NCBI GenBank assembly: GCA_036003365.1
Contig: DASYSL010000085.1
Coordinates: forward strand, 1 to 19,259
Direction: 5' to 3'
DNA: 19,259 nucleotides
From: DASYSL01 sp036003365
GTDB taxonomy: Bacteria; Eisenbacteria; RBG-16-71-46; DASYSL01
In this document: one piece after another, positions 15,037-19,259 of the stretch
Numbering within the stretch: position 1 is the first letter of the stretch
Layout of the letters: every line of letters starts with the position of its first letter
Notes under the pieces: model-generated
Told to the model about the DNA's origin: nothing
The model's input: only the letters and a program-made list of their open reading frames with translations
The model's database searches: none
Position numbers and translations under genes: made by a program

Positions 15037-16629
15037 ATGGCTCGCTCACATGTGTTCGTCGGGGGAGGAATGGCGCTCGCCGGAGTGATGCTCGTGTGCG
15101 CCGGCGCTTTCGCCCAGTCCGCGCCCCTAGCACCTCCGTCCCTCCATCTGCCGCCCAAGTCGCTGCCGACGGCCGAGGTTTTGGCCCCGACCGATCCCAA
15201 GGCCAGTGCCGCACCCGCGCCGACGGTGCTCTTGGGCACGGAGTTCAGCTATCAGGGGCAGCTCCTCAAGTCGGGGACGGCCTATACGGGAAGCGCGAAC
15301 TTCCTGTTCCGTCTCTATGACGCCGACACCGGCGGCAACCAGGTGGGATCCGACGTCACCGTCAACGGTGTGACCGTGACCAGCGGAATCTTCACCGCGC
15401 AGCTCGACTTCGGCTCGGTGTTCGACGGCAACAAGCGCTGGCTCGCCATCTCCGTGCAGACCACGGGCGATGCGGGCTTCACGCTGCTCACGCCGCGGCG
15501 CCCGCTCTCGGCGACGCCGTACGCGCTGCGGGCGCTGAACGGTCCGAGCGGATCGAGCCAGTGGACGACCGACGCCAATGGCATCGATTACTTAGGCAGC
15601 GTGGGCATCGGCGTCAATGCGTACCCGGCGTACAAGCTGTGGGTGAATTCCGGCACCGCGAATCAGAACACGATGTACCTGAGCAGCCAGAACGCAACCT
15701 ATGCGGCCTTCTTCACCCGCAATTACGCCTCCGGTGGCTACGGATGGGTCGACGACAATAGCGCCCGCCACTGGACTTCGGGCCACTTCGGATTCGGTGA
15801 CCAGAGCGCGGGCGACTATCCCGTGGACGTGCTCGCCAATTACGGACCGGCGGCGCGGATCACTTCGTATGGCAGCACGATCGCATATCCGGGCGAGGGC
15901 GTGCGCGCGGCGCTGTTCGTGCACGGGCTCACGGGCGGCGGTGTCTTGGGCCGCACGTCGGGCGGGATCTACGCTTCTTCGACGGACAGCCGCGCCGTGT
16001 CCGGTTGGACCACGACGGGCTGGGGCATCGACGGCAACTGCACGAGCTCTGGAACGTATGGCGTTCTCGGAACTCCGAACGAAGGCGTCTTTGGCTTCAC
16101 GCCGAACACCACTCTTCCCGCGGGCAAGTTCAACGCGCCTACAGGCGGCGTCGCCATCGAAGCCAACGGTCTCGTCAAGGTGAAGACCCTGCAGATTCTG
16201 GGCGGCGCCGATCTCGCCGAGCCGTTCGATGTCGCCTCCGGAGGCGCGGCACCCGAGCCCGGCAGCGTCGTGGTGATCGACGACGTGAATCCGGGGGACC
16301 TGCGCGTGAGCGACCGTCCGTATGACACGCGAGTGGCCGGCGTGATCTCGGGAGCGAACGGTCTCGAGCCCGGCATGGTGATGAAGTCGGAAGGCGCAGA
16401 GCACGCGAGCGGCGATCACCCGGTGGCGCTCACCGGACGCGTGTGGTGCAAGGTCGACGCTTCCTTCGGCGCGATTCGCCCCGGCGACCTTCTCACCACG
16501 TCGCCGGTCCAAGGTCACGCGATGAAAGCCACTGATCCTTCCCGGCGATCAGGCGCCATCATCGGCAAGGCGATGACGGCTCTCGAGGGCGGGCGCGGGC
16601 TGGTGCTCGCGCTCGTCAGCCTGCAGTGA
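15037..16629 (+). CDS. Exported fibre-like beta protein with conserved C-terminal domain
   Basis: The 530-residue product begins with a signal peptide (about 1-27). A proline/alanine-rich linker leads to a conserved beta domain (about 68-170: FSYQGQLLKSGTAYTG, FLFRLYDADTGGNQVG, LTPRRPLSATPYALRALNG), which is widespread in large exported proteins of uncultured bacteria. The middle (175-380) is glycine/threonine-rich, beta-helical in style and rich in aromatic residues. The last 146 residues form a second conserved domain (GGADLAEPFDV, RVAGVISGANGLEPG, GRVWCKVDASFGAI, PGDLLTTSP) ending in LVSLQ. It resembles the ends of phage-fibre-like proteins, which raises the possibility of a self-processing or trimerising tip; this is inference. 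The start at 15037 rests on its ribosome-binding site. The ATG at 15004 would add 11 charged residues. Its TGA overlaps the GTG of the protease gene. Confidence 0.75.
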   Translation: MARSHVFVGGGMALAGVMLVCAGAFAQSAPLAPPSLHLPPKSLPTAEVLAPTDPKASAAPAPTVLLGTEFSYQGQLLKSGTAYTGSANFLFRLYDADTGGNQVGSDVTVNGVTVTSGIFTAQLDFGSVFDGNKRWLAISVQTTGDAGFTLLTPRRPLSATPYALRALNGPSGSSQWTTDANGIDYLGSVGIGVNAYPAYKLWVNSGTANQNTMYLSSQNATYAAFFTRNYASGGYGWVDDNSARHWTSGHFGFGDQSAGDYPVDVLANYGPAARITSYGSTIAYPGEGVRAALFVHGLTGGGVLGRTSGGIYASSTDSRAVSGWTTTGWGIDGNCTSSGTYGVLGTPNEGVFGFTPNTTLPAGKFNAPTGGVAIEANGLVKVKTLQILGGADLAEPFDVASGGAAPEPGSVVVIDDVNPGDLRVSDRPYDTRVAGVISGANGLEPGMVMKSEGAEHASGDHPVALTGRVWCKVDASFGAIRPGDLLTTSPVQGHAMKATDPSRRSGAIIGKAMTALEGGRGLVLALVSLQ

Positions 16630-18449
16630 AGCCGCGCCGCGCGCTTGCCGCGTTGATCGTGATCGCGGCCGTGATCGTCTGTGCGCCTCGCGCGCAGGCC
16701 ATGCCCGCGAGCCCGCATCCGATCGTGGTGCATCAGCCCGATGGCACGGCGCTCACGCTTCGGCTCTTGGGCGACGAGCACTACAGCTGGTGGCAGGACA
16801 TGGCTGGTCACCCGGTGATCGTGGCGAACGGCGAGTACCGCTACGCCTCGCACGACGCGGCGGGGGAGCTCGTGGCCACGCCCTATCGCGTCGGGACCGT
16901 CGATCCAGCTTCCGTCGGGATTTCGGTCGGCCATCGTCCGAGTCCCGCCGTGCAGACGCGAATCAGACAGTTGCGTCAGCAATCCATGGCCCCGGCTCCG
17001 GACGCGGGCCCGATCACCCCGCCCAACGGGACCGTGCGCAATCTGGTCGTGCTCGCTCAGTTCTCCGATCACAGCGCGGCGAAGACCCGGCCGGCATCGG
17101 AGTACACGACCTTGTTCAATACTCTGGGGGGCGATCCCACGATCGCGCCCTCGGGCAGCGTTCGAGACGTGTGGAAAGAAAACTCCTACAACACGCTCGA
17201 TCTGGTCTCGACCGTGCAGAACTGGGTGACGCTCCCCCAAACCGAGGCGTTTTACGCCGACCACACTCAAGGGGGCACGCCTGCCAAGCGCAATCAAATG
17301 GTGACGGACGCGCTGGCGATCCTGGACGGGACCGTCAACTTCGCCGACTTCGATGGCAACAACGATGGCTACGTCGACGCCATCGACGTCATCCATTCCG
17401 GATACGGGGCGGAAGCGACGGGCGACTCGGACATGGTCTGGTCCCGAGCCTTCACGCTCGGAAGCGATTGGACGAGCGCGGACAAGAACGCGAACGGCAT
17501 CTTCGTCAAGGTGTCGCGCGTGCACACCGAGCCCGCGCTCTGGGACACGGCCGGGACGGCGATCGTTCGCATCGGTGTGATCGCGCACGAGACTGGGCAC
17601 TTCTTTGGTCTGCCGGATCTGTATGACTATGACTATGACGGCCAAGGCGTGGGCGGCTGGTGTCTGATGGGGGACTCGTGGGGTTGGAACGGCGACCAGC
17701 GTTATCCGCCGCAGCTCTGCGCGTGGAGCAAGAAGCAGCTCGGCTATGTGGTGCCGGCCGTTCTGACGAGTCCTGGGGCTCAGTCGATCAGTCAGGCGGA
17801 AACGAACGCTGCCGCGTACCGGATCAATATCGGCTACACCACCAACGAGTATCTGCTCATCGAGAACCGCCAACCCACCGGGTTCGATCGCGAGATACCC
17901 CACGGCGGGATCGCGATCTGGCACATCGACGACAATCTCTCCCATACGGCCGGTGATCCATTCAACCAGTACCAGGGTTTTCCCGGGCAGCCGGGCTGGC
18001 CCGGAAATGGTCAGCACTACGGTGTGGCGTTGCTGCAGGCGGACGGCGAATACGACTTGGAAAAGAACAACTGGTCGGACTTCGTCCACGGCGATGACAC
18101 CGACCTTTGGCGCCTGGATGGCCGCTTGCTGCTCAACGAGGCCACCACGCCTTCCAGCGACCGCTATGCGACGTTCACCAATCCCACGGGCAACGAGATC
18201 AAGGTCACCACGGTGTCCCAGCAGACGATGGCGTTCGAGTACCGGCCCTCGGTGTGGGTCGATTTCGCCTACGGCGGGCTCTACTACGGCACGTTCGACA
18301 ATCCCTACAACACGCTGGGCTCGGCGACCGCCGCGGCGCCCAACGACTGGGCCATCGTGTGCAAAGGCGGTACGACGTTCGAGCACCCCACGCTCACGAA
18401 GCCGCTCGTCTACCGAAGCTGGAGTGCGCCGACCACGATCGGGCCCTGA
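16626..18449 (+). CDS. M6-family (immune inhibitor A-like) secreted metalloprotease
   Basis: The 607-residue protein starts at GTG 16626, overlapping the previous TGA by the GTGA arrangement. A signal peptide (about 1-25, ending RAQA) precedes a propeptide-like segment (about 28-130, LRLLGDEHYSWWQDMAGHPV), then the M6 catalytic domain (about 135-450). Zinc ligands are in HETGHFFGLPDLYD (His321, His325 and Asp331, with catalytic Glu322). A CLMGD Met-turn lies at 346-350. DFDGNNDGYVDAID (241-254) is a probable calcium-binding loop. The C-terminus (about 545-607, VDFAYGGLYYGTFDNPYNTLG) looks like the start of a parallel beta-helix. It would degrade extracellular protein. The operon context suggests it acts on, or is displayed with, the two surface proteins upstream. 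No FlgD-type sorting domain is present. Confidence 0.9.
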   Translation: MKPRRALAALIVIAAVIVCAPRAQAMPASPHPIVVHQPDGTALTLRLLGDEHYSWWQDMAGHPVIVANGEYRYASHDAAGELVATPYRVGTVDPASVGISVGHRPSPAVQTRIRQLRQQSMAPAPDAGPITPPNGTVRNLVVLAQFSDHSAAKTRPASEYTTLFNTLGGDPTIAPSGSVRDVWKENSYNTLDLVSTVQNWVTLPQTEAFYADHTQGGTPAKRNQMVTDALAILDGTVNFADFDGNNDGYVDAIDVIHSGYGAEATGDSDMVWSRAFTLGSDWTSADKNANGIFVKVSRVHTEPALWDTAGTAIVRIGVIAHETGHFFGLPDLYDYDYDGQGVGGWCLMGDSWGWNGDQRYPPQLCAWSKKQLGYVVPAVLTSPGAQSISQAETNAAAYRINIGYTTNEYLLIENRQPTGFDREIPHGGIAIWHIDDNLSHTAGDPFNQYQGFPGQPGWPGNGQHYGVALLQADGEYDLEKNNWSDFVHGDDTDLWRLDGRLLLNEATTPSSDRYATFTNPTGNEIKVTTVSQQTMAFEYRPSVWVDFAYGGLYYGTFDNPYNTLGSATAAAPNDWAIVCKGGTTFEHPTLTKPLVYRSWSAPTTIGP

Positions 18450-18484
18450 GCGAGTACGGCTCTAGTGATCGGGCATGTAGCCGA

Positions 18485-18525
18485 AGCGCGCAGGCGCGGC
18501 GATTCCCGCCTGCGCGCTATTTCTT
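18485..18525 (+). terminator. Strong hairpin terminator after the metalloprotease gene
   Basis: A 12-bp perfect inverted repeat (AGCGCGCAGGCG at 18485-18496 and CGCCTGCGCGCT at 18507-18518, 10-nt loop) is followed by ATTTCTT. It lies 36 bp after the forward stop at 18449. The right arm includes most of the stop codon (18517-18519) of the convergent reverse gene. It therefore ends the forward operon and may also mark the end of the opposing message. Confidence 0.8.
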
Positions 18526-19259
18526 GCCGGAAGTCGCGTCCTTTGGCTTCGCACGGTGCGCAGGAGCGATCGCGGGGCGGATGACCCAGGTCGCGCCGCC
18601 CAGGACCTTGCCATCCTCCTGGTTTTCCGTCCGAATCATGAACCGTTGAGCTCGTCTGGAGTTCTTCGGTGAGCCCCCGTACACAACAAGCAAGTAAGGC
18701 GGGCCACTCGTTTTCACCCTCAGGTTTTCGATGCTGGCCCACGTGCTGTCGGGGTCGGTGACGTACAGGGTCGATAGATCCAGACCCGACGTCATGAGAC
18801 CCGCAGTCAGCGAAGGCGGAGAGGGTGGAGATTCAATGCGCATGCCATGGATGGGACCGTGAGTACCGTGCGGCAGCAGCACGGCGAGGCGAGTCGCGTG
18901 ATCGAGCCATGGCCGATCGAAACGTAGCCGGAACGGGGTGCTTCTCTCGTCCATCAGGTGCACGCGTTCCTTGATCAAATCCGACGCACCAACCGGGTAC
19001 AGGTTGCGTTGGGCGAAATGGCGGCTCTGGGGGACCAAAGTGGCCAGGTCGAATACGCTGCCCCGCATGCTGGGATCGAGCGGATCTTCGTTGCTCTCCA
19101 CGAACGCCAGCATGCAGACGTGTTGGGGCACGTTCATGGGCACGCTCCAGGAGAATCCAGCGACTTCGGGCATCTCCGGCCGAATCAAGGGCAGGGTGAC
19201 GCAATCGGATCCATTGAGCCCGGTAAGTGCGTGCCAGCCCGAGCTGGGATCGAGCGGAC
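18517..19259 (-). CDS. Partial CDS: C-terminal part of a probable secreted beta protein
   Basis: The reverse frame is open from the window edge to a TAG at 18517-18519, giving at least 247 residues. There is a TTG at 19188, but the frame continues to the edge with coding character (GWHALTGLNGSDCVTLP), so this is a 3' fragment. The visible part is beta-rich. HVCMLAFVESNEDP followed by QSRHFAQRNLYPV resembles the Ig-like choice-of-domain tails of secreted proteins in related bacteria, in which an aromatic-N-x-A-Q-R-N motif recurs. No catalytic motif is seen and the family is not identified. It converges on the metalloprotease and shares its terminator. Confidence 0.65.
   Translation of the reverse strand, partial: PLDPSSGWHALTGLNGSDCVTLPLIRPEMPEVAGFSWSVPMNVPQHVCMLAFVESNEDPLDPSMRGSVFDLATLVPQSRHFAQRNLYPVGASDLIKERVHLMDERSTPFRLRFDRPWLDHATRLAVLLPHGTHGPIHGMRIESPPSPPSLTAGLMTSGLDLSTLYVTDPDSTWASIENLRVKTSGPPYLLVVYGGSPKNSRRAQRFMIRTENQEDGKVLGGATWVIRPAIAPAHRAKPKDATSGKK

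Noticed and set aside
16515..18386. Reverse open frame of 623 codons opposite the M6 protease
   Set aside because: The forward strand has HETGHFFGLPDLYD and a signal peptide. The reverse product shows no recognisable domain.
1..19259. CRISPR array, tRNA or rRNA gene
   Set aside because: No regularly spaced short repeats, and no tRNA-like or rRNA-like stretch was recognised on either strand by reading.

Overview
This is high-GC bacterial DNA. Three proteins end in FlgD-like Ig domains of the FCB/Por-secretion style. The window also has cohesin- and dockerin-like repeats, He_PIG-type Ig repeats, an M6 metalloprotease, an ECF sigma factor/Ser-Thr kinase pair and a TPR-CHAT protein. This mix suits an uncultured FCB-type bacterium such as Candidatus Eisenbacteria or a relative. 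The taxonomic call is inference from protein style only; there is no rRNA or tRNA gene here.

Left part (1-3165). A 3' fragment of a membrane protein converges on a reverse-strand exported protein made of two diverged copies of one domain. Two overlapping hairpins lie between them. A forward membrane acyltransferase (PlsC/GPAT-like) follows, and its 3' end overlaps tail-to-tail with a reverse AlkB-type dioxygenase.

Surface cluster 1 (3224-6493, reverse). An 807-residue modular exported protein has the order cohesin-like, two Ig repeats, FN3-like, dockerin-like, cohesin-like, FlgD-Ig. It is followed 9 bp later by a 278-residue cohesin-like plus FlgD-Ig protein. A 369-bp gap then precedes a DUF1801 protein, which ends at a hairpin terminator.

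Signalling operon (7379-13141, forward). An ECF sigma factor overlaps by 8 bp a membrane Ser/Thr kinase, which carries an HGD catalytic loop and a DUF4384-like outer domain. After a 20-bp gap comes an exported TPR-CHAT (caspase-like) protein with an intact His/Cys pair. This is the most interesting system in the window: the layout suggests a phosphorylation- and sigma-controlled module whose effector is an envelope protease or scaffold.

Mobile element and surface cluster 2 (13178-18449, forward). An apparently complete insertion sequence sits 36 bp after the CHAT gene. It has 22-bp terminal inverted repeats with one mismatch, 11-bp imperfect flanking repeats and a zinc-ribbon DDE transposase. 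Beyond it lie three tightly coupled genes: a small FlgD-Ig exported protein, a fibre-like exported protein and an M6 (immune inhibitor A-like) metalloprotease. A strong hairpin terminator ends this operon. It overlaps the stop codon of a convergent reverse gene, itself probably the C-terminal part of a secreted protein, that runs off the window.
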